64,000 nucleotides of DNA from Nisaea sp. (GTDB taxonomy: Bacteria; Pseudomonadota; Alphaproteobacteria; Thalassobaculales; Thalassobaculaceae), in assembly GCF_034670185.1 (NCBI RefSeq), contig NZ_JAXMNY010000004.1:372001-436000 (forward strand), in the 5' to 3' direction. The translations under genes were made by a program, and so were the position numbers. Under the pieces are notes generated by a model. The model saw only the letters and a program-made list of their open reading frames with translations, searched no databases and was not told the origin of the DNA. This document shows positions 33,766 through 42,176 of this stretch, piece after piece. Every line of letters begins with the position of its first letter. The stretch's first letter is position 1.

Positions 33766-34450
33766 ACTGGTTCTTGATACGGAAACCACGGGTATCGATC
33801 CGAAGCAGGGGCACCGGATTATCGAAATCGGCGCCATCGAGCTGGTCAATCATGTGCCGACCGGCGAGAGCTATCACGTCTATATCAATCCGGAACGCGA
33901 GGTCGAACAGGGCGCATTCGAGGTGCACGGCCTTTCGACAGAGTTCCTTGCCGACTATCCGAATTTCGCAGGGGTCGTGGACGGGTTTCTGGAGTTTGTC
34001 GCGGATGCCACTCTGGTCATCCACAATGCCAAGTTCGACATGGGATTCATCAATGCCGAGCTGAAGCGGCTCGGTCATCCGGAAATGCCAATGGAGCGGT
34101 CGATCGATACGCTGACCATGGCACGGCGCAAATATCCGGGAGCGCAGGCTAGTCTGGATGCGCTGTGCCGCCGGTTCGAAATCGACAACGGGCATCGCGA
34201 TCTGCATGGCGCACTGGTCGACGCTGACTTGCTGGCGTCAGTCTATCTGGAACTGATCGGCGGACGGCAGCCTGGCTTCGAGCTCGCGGGGCAGGAAAAG
34301 GCCGGAGCAGCCGCGCCGGAAATCCGCGAGGCAGTTATCCGGCCGCCGCGCCCGCACGCGCCGAGCCCTGACGAGCTCGCGGCGCATGCAACGCTTATGG
34401 AAAAGGTGAAGGACCCGATCTGGAACCGGGCCGGGGAAGCTGCAGAATAA
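33758..34450 (+). CDS. dnaQ: DNA polymerase III epsilon subunit (proofreading exonuclease)
   Basis: The 230-residue DEDDh exonuclease has Exo I as VLDTETTGIDPKQGHRIIEIG at the N-terminus, Exo II as LVIHNAKFDMGFINAEL (about residue 90) and Exo III as HRDLHGALVDADLLASVYLEL (about residue 150). The last 60 residues form a flexible tail that should bind the alpha subunit, closing in KDPIWNR-like sequence. It provides 3'-5' proofreading. It overlaps coaE and converges on secB, with no gap between the stop codons. Confidence 0.96.
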   Translation: MRELVLDTETTGIDPKQGHRIIEIGAIELVNHVPTGESYHVYINPEREVEQGAFEVHGLSTEFLADYPNFAGVVDGFLEFVADATLVIHNAKFDMGFINAELKRLGHPEMPMERSIDTLTMARRKYPGAQASLDALCRRFEIDNGHRDLHGALVDADLLASVYLELIGGRQPGFELAGQEKAGAAAPEIREAVIRPPRPHAPSPDELAAHATLMEKVKDPIWNRAGEAAE

Positions 34451-34969
34451 TCAGGCGTTGCCTTCGGTCTCGACCGCAGCAACGTCGACGCCGCCGGTTC
34501 CCTGACGCTTCAGTTCGTTTTGCTGAAAGACGCCCAGGAAATCGATCGGCTGGATATGCAGCGGCGGATAACCGCCATCGGCTGTCACCTGACCGATGAT
34601 CTGGCGGGCAAACGGGAAGAGCAGCCGAGCGCATTCGACCATCAGCACGTATTCCGCCTGATCCGGCCGGACATTTTCGAACCGGAAAACACCGGCATAG
34701 GACAGCTCGACAATGAAGACCTTCTCGCCCTCGTGAACGCCGTTGACGTTCAGCAGCAGGATGACCTCGAAGACATTGTCAGCCATCCGCTCGGCGCGAA
34801 CATCGACAGCAATTTCGATGTCGGGACGAATATCGGCACGCAAGCTAAAGGGCGCCTTCGGGTTTTCGAAGGACATGTCCTTGATGTATTGCGCCTCAAC
34901 GGTCATCGAGAAGGTGTTGATCGCGTCACCATTTTGGGCGGGCGCAGTACCGGTATCTGTGTCGGTCAT
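34451..34969 (-). CDS. secB: Protein-export chaperone SecB
   Basis: The 172-residue tetrameric chaperone has QYIKDMSFENPKAPFSL at the start of its core and FVIELSYAGVFRFENV-like strands, with LLFPFARQIIGQVTADGGYPPLHIQPIDFLGVFQQ as the C-terminal signature. It holds preproteins unfolded for SecA. The acidic Thr-rich N-terminal tail (MTDTDTGTAPAQNGD) is typical of the class. Converges on dnaQ, a standard neighbour. Confidence 0.97.
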   Translation of the reverse strand: MTDTDTGTAPAQNGDAINTFSMTVEAQYIKDMSFENPKAPFSLRADIRPDIEIAVDVRAERMADNVFEVILLLNVNGVHEGEKVFIVELSYAGVFRFENVRPDQAEYVLMVECARLLFPFARQIIGQVTADGGYPPLHIQPIDFLGVFQQNELKRQGTGGVDVAAVETEGNA

Positions 34970-35015
34970 CGGTTCGATCTTGTCTCTGCCGGGTCAATTT
35001 GAAGGCGCGTGGGTA

Positions 35016-35570
35016 TCACGGATCGGGGGTGTGAACAACCTCTCCGGCGCCGTCCCGCTGGACCTTGACCACAGTTCCGTTGCCGACCGGCAGGCCGGTG
35101 AGACGGTTGATGAAACCCCAGTGGCTGACACAAACCACACGATCCCAGTCTGTTCGCTGGTGGTTGGCATTGAGGAACGCACTCACCCTGGCATGAACCT
35201 CATGCTCTTCCTCGTGATGGTCCGTCCACCATTGCTCGTCGATATGGTCGAAAGCCAGATGGGGCCAGTCAGCCTGCAGCTCCGTGCGGGTGCGTCCGAT
35301 ATCGCAGATAAAATGCCGATGCTCGCGGATCAATGGCTCGATCCGGATCTCGCGGTCGATGGCCTCGGCGATGATATGCGCTGTTTCAAGCGCCCGGCGA
35401 TAGGGGCTGGAGACGATATGATCGACATCGTGCCCGCGTAAAGCTTCGGCGCTGTGCCGGATCTGGGCTTGGCCGAGTTCGGTCAATGCCGGGTCTTCAA
35501 TCCCCGGGTCGCGGCCGGTGGCTCCATAGACGACATTGAATTCGGACTGGCCGTGACGGACGAACAACAT
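35016..35570 (-). CDS. Histidine phosphatase superfamily protein
   Basis: The 184-residue protein begins LFVRHGQSEFN, the RHG motif with the phospho-accepting His, followed by LTELGQAQIRHSAEAL and SSPYRRALETAHII, as in phosphoglycerate mutase-like phosphatases. The second catalytic His is in VCVSHWGFINRL. It may act on a small phosphorylated metabolite; the substrate cannot be read from sequence. It is 46 bases upstream of secB on the same strand and downstream of fxsA. Confidence 0.85.
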   Translation of the reverse strand: MLFVRHGQSEFNVVYGATGRDPGIEDPALTELGQAQIRHSAEALRGHDVDHIVSSPYRRALETAHIIAEAIDREIRIEPLIREHRHFICDIGRTRTELQADWPHLAFDHIDEQWWTDHHEEEHEVHARVSAFLNANHQRTDWDRVVCVSHWGFINRLTGLPVGNGTVVKVQRDGAGEVVHTPDP

Positions 35571-35611
35571 GCAGGTGAAACCCCTCAGATACGGATCTAG
35601 GTATGGCTGGA

Positions 35612-36124
35612 TCAGCGCGGCGGTAATTTGCGATCGGTCTTGTCGGCACCGGTCTCTGGTTTATAGTCCGTATCCGTCAGATCCTCGAACTCTGCGTCGA
35701 TGACTGTTCTGGAACCGGAGGAGGTTTTATCCGACCGACCTCGGACAATCCAGACATGAGAGTGGGCAGCCCGTGCGGCGCCTTGGAACAACATGCCGAT
35801 CAGTACGATGCGCAGCGGCGGTATGAAGAGCAGAAATCCGGCTATGTCGGTCACGAAACCAGGCAGGAAAAGGAAGGCTGCTGCCAGCAGGAGGCCAACC
35901 CCGTCAATGATTTCAGCCAGCGGTGTCTCTTCCCGCTGTAGCTGCTCCTGGGCCCGTTGCAGAACGGCTGTGCCTTGGCTCCGGAACATAATTGCACCCA
36001 GTGAGGCGGTCAGCAGGGTCAGGCCGACCGTTGCCCAGCCCCCGATGATCCCGCCCACTTCGGCAAAGACGTAAATCTCGATGGCCGGGATGCCTATCAA
36101 GATGAAAAGGATTATCAGGGCCAT
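35612..36124 (-). CDS. fxsA: FxsA family membrane protein
   Basis: The 170-residue cytoplasmic-membrane protein starts with a hydrophobic segment containing IGIPAIEIYVFAEVGGIIGGWATVGLTLLTASLGAIMFR, the FxsA signature. A third and fourth hydrophobic stretch (VGLLLAAAFLFLPGFVTDIAGFLLFIPPLR) contain the conserved PGFVTD. The C-terminal 50 residues are hydrophilic. In E. coli overexpressed FxsA relieves phage T7 exclusion by the F plasmid; its native role is unclear. It is divergent from the Tim44-like gene across 161 bases. Confidence 0.9.
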   Translation of the reverse strand: MALIILFILIGIPAIEIYVFAEVGGIIGGWATVGLTLLTASLGAIMFRSQGTAVLQRAQEQLQREETPLAEIIDGVGLLLAAAFLFLPGFVTDIAGFLLFIPPLRIVLIGMLFQGAARAAHSHVWIVRGRSDKTSSGSRTVIDAEFEDLTDTDYKPETGADKTDRKLPPR

Positions 36125-36285
36125 AGTTGTTCTTTCAAAAGTGACAGCCTATGTATGCTGTAGTACGGTCGCCCGAAGGTTAAAGCGGCAGCTCTCTGGT
36201 CAGAACACAGCCAATCTGCCGTACAAACCGAAGGCGACTTCTTCATCAATGGATAAGGGTTTTTAAACCCGCAGTTAAGGGCGAT

Positions 36286-36957
36286 ATGGGCGACGGTGCC
36301 GCTTTGTTCGAGATAATTCTGTTCGCAATACTTGCGGGCTTCCTTGTTTTCAAGCTGCGCAGCGTGCTTGGAAAACGTACCGGGCATGAAGAACGTCACA
36401 GCGATCCGTTTTCGCCGGCACCCGAGCAGGGCAACAAGTCGGACAACGTGATCCAGCTTCCGGGCCGTGACGGGGAAATCGACAGTGCCGAACAGCAGGA
36501 CGGCGAATTGTCGGAAGCCATGCGCCTGAAAATGGCCGATCCGTCCTTTGACGAGATCGAGTTCCTGCAAGGTGCGCGGACCGCGTTTGAATGGGTGGTC
36601 GAATCTTTTGCCAAAGGCGATCAGGAAAGCCTCCGCCCGCTTCTGGCGGACGATCTGATGTCTGCCTTCGCCGGTGCGATCGACGCGCGTGAGCAGGCGG
36701 GCGAGACGCAGGAAACAACGATTTCCTCCATGCGGTCAGCTTTGATCAGCGAAGTTCACCTGGTTGGCTCAATTGCCCGCGTGACGGTCGAATTCATCAC
36801 GGATCAGGTAAAGGTGACCCGTGCCGAGGATGGGTCGGTCGTCGACGGCGATCCGGACAAGATCGAAACCGTGACCGATCTCTGGACATTCGAACGCGAT
36901 GTTGCTGGACGGGACCCCAACTGGCGCCTCGTCGCGACACGTGTGCCTGAAGAATAA
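36286..36957 (+). CDS. Tim44-like domain protein (TimA)
   Basis: The 223-residue protein has one N-terminal membrane helix (FEIILFAILAGFLVFKLRSVLGKR), a charged linker and a C-terminal Tim44-like domain (FDEIEFLQGARTAFEWVVESFAKGDQESLRPLLADDLMSAF, then VTDLWTFERDVAGRDPNWRLVAT). Alphaproteobacterial TimA is related to the mitochondrial import motor subunit Tim44 and is thought to act at the inner membrane, but its bacterial partners are not clear. It precedes mltA by 13 bases and secB is close by, matching a known alphaproteobacterial order. Confidence 0.92.
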   Translation: MGDGAALFEIILFAILAGFLVFKLRSVLGKRTGHEERHSDPFSPAPEQGNKSDNVIQLPGRDGEIDSAEQQDGELSEAMRLKMADPSFDEIEFLQGARTAFEWVVESFAKGDQESLRPLLADDLMSAFAGAIDAREQAGETQETTISSMRSALISEVHLVGSIARVTVEFITDQVKVTRAEDGSVVDGDPDKIETVTDLWTFERDVAGRDPNWRLVATRVPEE

Positions 36958-36970
36958 AGCGTCGATCACA

Positions 36971-38179
36971 ATGGTCCGAAACGGACTGGAGAATATTTTG
37001 ACGTGGCGCGGCTTGTGGCTGCTGGCAGTTTTTCTTCTGGCCGCGTGCGCGCCGGACCAGGATCCGGATCGCGCGGACTCGCCGCCGGTCAGCTATAAGC
37101 GGACCGACCTTGCGGGGCTGCCGTCCTGGAATAGTGACCGGGTCAGCGAAGCTCTTCCGGCCTTGAAGCGTTCTTGCGGAAAACTCCGGCGTCAATCCGA
37201 TACCGATTCCATCGCACCGGCAGAAATCGGCGGCACGGTTGCCGCCTGGCGTGGCGCCTGCGATGCCCTTTCCCGGCTGTCCGACGGCAGCGGCGACGGT
37301 GCCGTGCGCGACTTTCTCTCGACCTGGTTCGATGCCTACGAGGTCCGGGCCGGCAAGAGTGACGGGCTCTTCACGGGATATTACGAGCCGGAGCTGAACG
37401 GCTCGCTGGAACGGCGCACCGGTTTCGAGACCCCGTTGCTGGCAAAGCCGTCTGATCTGGTTCTGGTCAATCTCGGGGACTGGCGGATGGGCCTGCGCGG
37501 AGAGCGTATTGCCGGTCGGCTGCGTAGCGGGCGCTTGATCCCGTATGAAAGCCGTTCGGAAATCGAGTCCGGTGCGCTTGGCAGTAATGCGGAGACGCTG
37601 GTCTGGCTCGACGATCCGGTTGACGCGTTCTTCCTGCACATTCAGGGATCGGGCCGGATACGGCTTGACGACGGCCGGGTGCTGCGGGTTGGCTACGACG
37701 GTCATAATGGACACATCTACTACCCGATCGGACGTTATCTCGTTGAAAGCGGCGAGATAGAGCGCGAGGCGGTATCGTTGCAGACCATCCGTGACTGGCT
37801 ACACCGTCATCCTGATCAGATGCGCGGTGTGATGGACCGGAACCCCTCTTACATATTTTTCCGCACAATCAATGGCGATGGCCCGATCGGCGCCCAGGGC
37901 GTAGCTTTGACAGCCGGGCGTTCACTTGCCGTTGACCGGCGGTATATCCCGCTCGGCGCGCCTGTTTGGCTTGATGTCGATTATCCGGACGAAAGCGGCC
38001 GCCCCTTGCAGCGCCTGGTCGTCGCCCAGGATACCGGCGGCGCCATCAAGGGCGCGGTCCGCGGCGACGTGTTCTGGGGCCACGGTCCGACGGCGGCCGA
38101 AAAAGCCGGACCGATGGCAGCCCCCGGTCGATATTACGTGCTTCTGCCCAAAAATCTCGATATTGCCTTAAAGCAATAG
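36971..38179 (+). CDS. mltA: Membrane-bound lytic murein transglycosylase A
   Basis: The 402-residue lipoprotein begins with a signal peptide ending in the lipobox LLAAC (Cys about residue 25). GYYEPELNGS is the start of the MltA domain, IPYESRSEIESGAL and IQGSGRIRLDDGRVLRVGYDGHNGH follow, and the C-terminal 3D domain has LGAPVWLDVDYPDE and VVAQDTGGAIKGAVRGDVFWGHG with the catalytic Asp. It cleaves glycan strands to 1,6-anhydro ends. ATG 36971 is chosen for the signal peptide; the frame extends to 36899. lutABC follows. Confidence 0.95.
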   Translation: MVRNGLENILTWRGLWLLAVFLLAACAPDQDPDRADSPPVSYKRTDLAGLPSWNSDRVSEALPALKRSCGKLRRQSDTDSIAPAEIGGTVAAWRGACDALSRLSDGSGDGAVRDFLSTWFDAYEVRAGKSDGLFTGYYEPELNGSLERRTGFETPLLAKPSDLVLVNLGDWRMGLRGERIAGRLRSGRLIPYESRSEIESGALGSNAETLVWLDDPVDAFFLHIQGSGRIRLDDGRVLRVGYDGHNGHIYYPIGRYLVESGEIEREAVSLQTIRDWLHRHPDQMRGVMDRNPSYIFFRTINGDGPIGAQGVALTAGRSLAVDRRYIPLGAPVWLDVDYPDESGRPLQRLVVAQDTGGAIKGAVRGDVFWGHGPTAAEKAGPMAAPGRYYVLLPKNLDIALKQ

Positions 38180-38245
38180 GATACGGCGTGCCGGTCCAAG
38201 GGCCCCGCATCCTCAAGAAAAAAGAGATGTGAGTGGGAGCCTGCT

Positions 38246-39022
38246 GTGTCTGCGTCCGAGAATGCCCGTCCACGCGTTGGCCTGTTCGTGACATGCCTTG
38301 TCGATTTGTTCCGTCCGTCCGTCGGCTTCGCGACCCTGTCCCTGCTTGAGAAGGCAGGATGTGAGGTGGTTGTGCCGGAAGCGCAGACCTGCTGCGGCCA
38401 GCCGACATTCAATTCCGGTGACTTCAAGGACAGCCGCGACATTGCGGCCAATGTGATCGAGGCCTTTGAGGGTTTCGATTATGTGGTCGCGCCGTCCGGC
38501 TCCTGTGCCGGGATGATCCGGGAGCATTACCCGGAGCTGTTCGAGGATGACCCGGCGATGGCCATGCGGGCCCAGCATCTGGCCAAGCGGACCTACGAGC
38601 TGACGTCTTTTCTTGTGGATATCATGGGTGTGGAGAGCACCGGCGCGGCGTTCGATGGCACGGTGACCTACCATGATTCCTGCTCCGGCCTGCGTGAACT
38701 CGAGATCAAGACCCAGCCCCGCAAGCTGCTGGCAGCGGTGGACGGCACCTCCATCAAGGAGATGCCGGGCGCCGAGATCTGCTGCGGCTTCGGCGGCACC
38801 TTCTGCGTCAAATACCCGGAAATCTCCGACAAGATGGTGACGCAGAAAGCGGCGGAAATCGTCGAGAGCGGCGCCGATTACCTGCTGGCGGGCGATCTTG
38901 GCTGTCTGCTGAATATGGGCGGCAAGCTGAAGCGGCTCGGCGCCAGGACGGAGGTCCGGCATGTTGCCGAAGTGCTGGCCGGCATGACAGATCAGCCCTC
39001 GATCGGTGAGGGAGAGCGCTGA
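38246..39022 (+). CDS. lutA: L-lactate utilisation Fe-S protein LutA
   Basis: The 258-residue protein has two cysteine-rich CCG domains: AQTCCGQPTFNSGDFKD (about residue 50) and GAEICCGFGGTFCVKYPEIS (about residue 180), the signature of LutA/GlpC-like subunits that bind noncanonical iron-sulfur clusters. With LutB and LutC it oxidises L-lactate to pyruvate. The start is GTG 38246 with GGGAG upstream. Its stop overlaps the lutB start by one base. Confidence 0.93.
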   Translation: MSASENARPRVGLFVTCLVDLFRPSVGFATLSLLEKAGCEVVVPEAQTCCGQPTFNSGDFKDSRDIAANVIEAFEGFDYVVAPSGSCAGMIREHYPELFEDDPAMAMRAQHLAKRTYELTSFLVDIMGVESTGAAFDGTVTYHDSCSGLRELEIKTQPRKLLAAVDGTSIKEMPGAEICCGFGGTFCVKYPEISDKMVTQKAAEIVESGADYLLAGDLGCLLNMGGKLKRLGARTEVRHVAEVLAGMTDQPSIGEGER

Positions 39023-40458
39023 TGCAAACCACCTCGCACAGTTTCAAACAGAATGCGCGTGATGCACTGACCGATGTCCAGTTGCAGAAGGCGCTTTCCA
39101 AGATGCGCCCCGGCTTCCAGCAGAAACGGGCGGATGCAGTCGCCAACCTGCCTGAATTCGAGGATCTCCGCGACCGGGGCCGGGATATCAAGAACCATGT
39201 GCTGGAGAACCTCGATTTCTATCTCGAGCGCTTCGAAAGCAATGTCGTTGCCAATGGCGGGCAGGTTCACTGGTGCCGGAATTCCGAGGAAGCCCGGCAG
39301 ACCATCATGGAGATCTGCCGCTCCGTCGATGCCAAGACGGTGACCAAGGGCAAGAGCATGGTGGCCGAGGAAATCGGCCTCAACGAGTATCTGGAAGAGC
39401 ACGGTGTCGAGCCGATCGAGACGGATCTCGGCGAGTACATCATCCAGCTCCGGGATGAGCCGCCGAGCCATATTATCGCGCCGGCGATCCATGTGAACAA
39501 GGAACAGGTCGTCGAGGCCTTCCGCAAGAAACACACGGATTTGCCGCCGGACCGCCCGCTGGAGGAAGTCGGCGACATTACCGACGAGGCCCGAACCCAG
39601 CTCCGCCCCAAGTTCTTCGCTGCCGATGTCGGCATCACCGGCGCCAATTTCCTGATTGCCGAGACCGGCCAGACAGTCATCGTCACCAATGAAGGCAACG
39701 GCGACCTCACCCAGACCCTCGGCAAGGCTCATGTCGTGGTGGCAAGCCTGGAGAAGATCGTGCCGACGCTGGAGGATGCAAGCTGCATCCTGCGGCTGCT
39801 GGCCCGCTCGGCGACCGGCCAGGAGTTTTCCGTCTACACCACCTTCTCCAGCGGGCCGCGTCGGGAAACCGATCTGGACGGCCCGGCCTCCTTCCATGTG
39901 GTGCTGATCGACAATGGCCGCTCTGCCATGCTCGGCACCGAATATCAGGACATGCTCCGCTGCATCCGCTGTTCCGCCTGCATGAACCATTGCCCGGTCT
40001 ATGCCGCCGTCGGCGGGCATGCCTATGGCTGGGTCTATCCGGGACCGATGGGCGCGGTGCTCACACCCAGCCTGATCGGCATCGATGAGGCGGGTCATTT
40101 ACCCAATGCATCGACCTTTTGCGGCCGTTGCGAGCAGGTATGCCCAATGCGCATCCCGTTGCCGAAGATGATGCGTCACTACCGGGCAAAAGAGTTCACT
40201 GAGAACAAGGCTACCTCGCAGGTTCGCGCGGGTTTGAGGCTTTGGTCGTACTTTGCCAAAAGACCATGGCTCTATCAGCAATCGACCAAGTTGGGGGCTG
40301 CGCTACTGCATGCTCTGGGCGGAAAGCGCGGCCGGATCGCCATGTTGCCGCTGGCCTCCGGCTGGACCTCGGTGCGCGACATGCCAGCACCTGAAGGACG
40401 CACCTTCCAGCAGCTCTATAAGATGAGCGGGCACGGCAAGAAGGGGGACGCGCGATGA
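39022..40458 (+). CDS. lutB: L-lactate utilisation Fe-S protein LutB
   Basis: The 478-residue protein has an N-terminal LUD domain (GGQVHWCRNSEEARQTI, TKGKSMVAEEIGLNEYLEE) and two 4Fe-4S binding motifs, CIRCSACMNHCPVY (about residue 315) and CGRCEQVCPMRIPLPKMM (about residue 365), followed by a helical tail. This is the standard LutB architecture. It sits between lutA and lutC with overlapping stop/start codons on both sides, so the three are one operon. A separate lactate permease or LutR-type regulator is not in the window. Confidence 0.95.
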   Translation: MQTTSHSFKQNARDALTDVQLQKALSKMRPGFQQKRADAVANLPEFEDLRDRGRDIKNHVLENLDFYLERFESNVVANGGQVHWCRNSEEARQTIMEICRSVDAKTVTKGKSMVAEEIGLNEYLEEHGVEPIETDLGEYIIQLRDEPPSHIIAPAIHVNKEQVVEAFRKKHTDLPPDRPLEEVGDITDEARTQLRPKFFAADVGITGANFLIAETGQTVIVTNEGNGDLTQTLGKAHVVVASLEKIVPTLEDASCILRLLARSATGQEFSVYTTFSSGPRRETDLDGPASFHVVLIDNGRSAMLGTEYQDMLRCIRCSACMNHCPVYAAVGGHAYGWVYPGPMGAVLTPSLIGIDEAGHLPNASTFCGRCEQVCPMRIPLPKMMRHYRAKEFTENKATSQVRAGLRLWSYFAKRPWLYQQSTKLGAALLHALGGKRGRIAMLPLASGWTSVRDMPAPEGRTFQQLYKMSGHGKKGDAR

Positions 40459-41141
40459 GCGGGGCGCGGGAACAGATCCTGGCGGGCATCCGCAAGTCCC
40501 TTGGACGCGGCAAGCTCGAAGGCGCGGCGGCCGAGGCTGTCGAGGCGCGTCTGAAAGGGCACGAACGCATTCTTGTGCCAAAGCGCTCCGACGGGGATCA
40601 GGCTCATAAGATCGGCCTCTTTGTCGAGATGGCGGAAGCCGTCTCCTGTACCGTTGATAGGCTGGAGTCCCTTGAATCCGTGCCGGAGCGGCTCGCGGAC
40701 TATCTCCGTCGGGAGAACCTGCCGGCCCGGATCAAGCAGTCACCGGCTCTGGAAGACACGGTGATCCCGTGGGACAAGGCGCCGGCGCTTGAAATCACCA
40801 GCGGTGCCGCCGTCAACGAGGATGCAGTGGGGCTGACGCCGGCCCATGCAGGGATCGCGGAGACCGGCACATTGATGCTGCATTCCTCCGCCGAAACCCC
40901 GACAAGCCTGCATTTCGTGCCGGACACGCACGTGGTATTGCTGCGCGAGAGCCAGATTGTTGGCGCCTACGAGGATGCCTGGGACATGTTGCGGCAGAAG
41001 CTGGGGCTGGAGCCGGGAGCAAGTGTGCCGCGCACGGTCAACCTCGTCACCGGTCCGTCGCGGACCGGCGATGTGGAACAGATCATCCAGCTCGGCGCGC
41101 ACGGTCCCCGGCGTCTGCATATCATGCTGGTCAAGGACTGA
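40455..41141 (+). CDS. lutC: L-lactate utilisation protein LutC (LUD domain)
   Basis: The 228-residue protein is a single LUD (DUF162) domain: the start AREQILAGIRKSLGRG, a middle with AVNEDAVGLTPAHAGIAETGTLMLHSSAETPTSL and the end LVTGPSRTGDVEQIIQLGAHGPRRLHIMLV. The GPSRTGDVE motif is typical. It completes the Lut complex. Its start overlaps lutB by four bases, and the Smr gene follows after 22 bases. Confidence 0.94.
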   Translation: MSGAREQILAGIRKSLGRGKLEGAAAEAVEARLKGHERILVPKRSDGDQAHKIGLFVEMAEAVSCTVDRLESLESVPERLADYLRRENLPARIKQSPALEDTVIPWDKAPALEITSGAAVNEDAVGLTPAHAGIAETGTLMLHSSAETPTSLHFVPDTHVVLLRESQIVGAYEDAWDMLRQKLGLEPGASVPRTVNLVTGPSRTGDVEQIIQLGAHGPRRLHIMLVKD

Positions 41142-41163
41142 GCCCGAAAGCGGAACGGATTTC

Positions 41164-41769
41164 ATGGCACGGCGACCGACAGCGGAGGAGCTTGATCTGT
41201 GGCGCAAGGTGGTCGCCGACACGGTGCCCCTGACGCCCGAGCGTCGTGCCGCCCTGGCCGAGGCCGAAGAGGTGCCGAAAGTCCCGGAACTCAGCACGAA
41301 ACAGCCAAAAAAGAGTGGCAAGGGGCAGCAGGCAGCGCGCCATCACAGCCGTCCCCAGAACGACCCGGGTTTTGCCGCCATCAAGGTGCCGAGCGCACTG
41401 GCGGAGTACGCTCCGGGCAAGGTTCCGGGGATAGACCGGCGCACGGCGCTCAAGATCAAACGCGGCAAGCAACAGATAGACGGCCGCATCGACCTGCATG
41501 GCATGCGCCAGGAGGAAGCCCACCGGGCTCTCAACGGCTTCATCGCGTCTGCCTACCGGCGCGGCCAGCGTTGCGTGCTGGTGATTACGGGCAAGGGCAG
41601 CCGCTCGGCCGATGACGGTGAGCGGGAAGTGGGTGTGCTGCGCCGGATGACGCCGCGCTGGCTGGCCGATGGGGCGAACAAGGACAAGGTGCTGACCTAT
41701 TCCCCTGCCCAGCCACAGCACGGGGGCAGTGGCGCGCTCTATGTCATGCTGCGTCGGCAGAAGAGCTGA
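41164..41769 (+). CDS. Smr domain protein
   Basis: The 201-residue protein has a basic low-complexity linker (KQPKKSGKGQQAARHH) and a C-terminal Smr domain: GRIDLHGMRQEEAHRALNGFIASAYRRGQRCVLVITGKG, then VLRRMTPRWLA and GGSGALYVMLRR. Smr domains, as in MutS2 and YdaF-like proteins, nick or bind DNA or RNA; recent work links them to ribosome rescue. ATG 41164 was chosen; the frame extends much further back over lutC. Usual alphaproteobacterial order is mltA-smr, which here is interrupted by lutABC. Confidence 0.93.
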   Translation: MARRPTAEELDLWRKVVADTVPLTPERRAALAEAEEVPKVPELSTKQPKKSGKGQQAARHHSRPQNDPGFAAIKVPSALAEYAPGKVPGIDRRTALKIKRGKQQIDGRIDLHGMRQEEAHRALNGFIASAYRRGQRCVLVITGKGSRSADDGEREVGVLRRMTPRWLADGANKDKVLTYSPAQPQHGGSGALYVMLRRQKS

Positions 41770-41788
41770 TGACGAGGCAAGGCAACGC

Positions 41789-42160
41789 ATGACCCCGTTC
41801 GGCGCAAAGATCCGCGAGCTGAGAGCCGACCGTGGGGTCACCCTGAAGCAGATGGCAACCGCCCTGCAGGTTTCCTCCGCCTATCTCTCGGCCCTGGAGC
41901 ACGGCAAGAAGGGGCGTCCGACCGTCGGCCTGATCCACCAGATCTGCCAGTATTTCGGCCTGATCTGGGATGATGCGGAAGATCTGAAGAAGCTCGCGAA
42001 ACACTCGAACCCGCGTGTCGTCATCGACACGGCCGGGCTCAGTCCGAAAGCGACAGAACTCGCAAACACTCTCGCCGTCCGCATCCGTGATCTGGATGAT
42101 CCGCGGATCGATACCCTGCTCGCCGAACTCGCGCCGCCGGGCAAGGGGCCACGTCACTGA
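41789..42160 (+). CDS. XRE-family transcriptional regulator
   Basis: The 123-residue protein has an N-terminal Cro/CI helix-turn-helix: FGAKIRELRADRGVTLKQMATALQVSSAYLSALEHGKKGRPTVGLIHQICQYFGL (residues 4-60). The C-terminal 60 residues form a short helical tail with DDPRIDTLLAEL that may dimerise. The target is unknown; autoregulation or control of the adjacent Smr gene are possible. It starts 19 bases after smr and converges on hslU with a 16-base gap. Confidence 0.9.
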   Translation: MTPFGAKIRELRADRGVTLKQMATALQVSSAYLSALEHGKKGRPTVGLIHQICQYFGLIWDDAEDLKKLAKHSNPRVVIDTAGLSPKATELANTLAVRIRDLDDPRIDTLLAELAPPGKGPRH

Positions 42161-42176
42161 GCGCGGCTATGTCCCG

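Noticed and set aside
36250..36275. TTAA repeats resembling a CtrA site upstream of the Tim44-like gene
   Set aside because: The half-sites are eight bases apart instead of seven, and no other CtrA evidence is present.
38180..38220. Imperfect inverted repeat after mltA
   Set aside because: The nine-base arms contain a mismatch and the following run is A-rich, not T-rich, so it is not a terminator in either direction.
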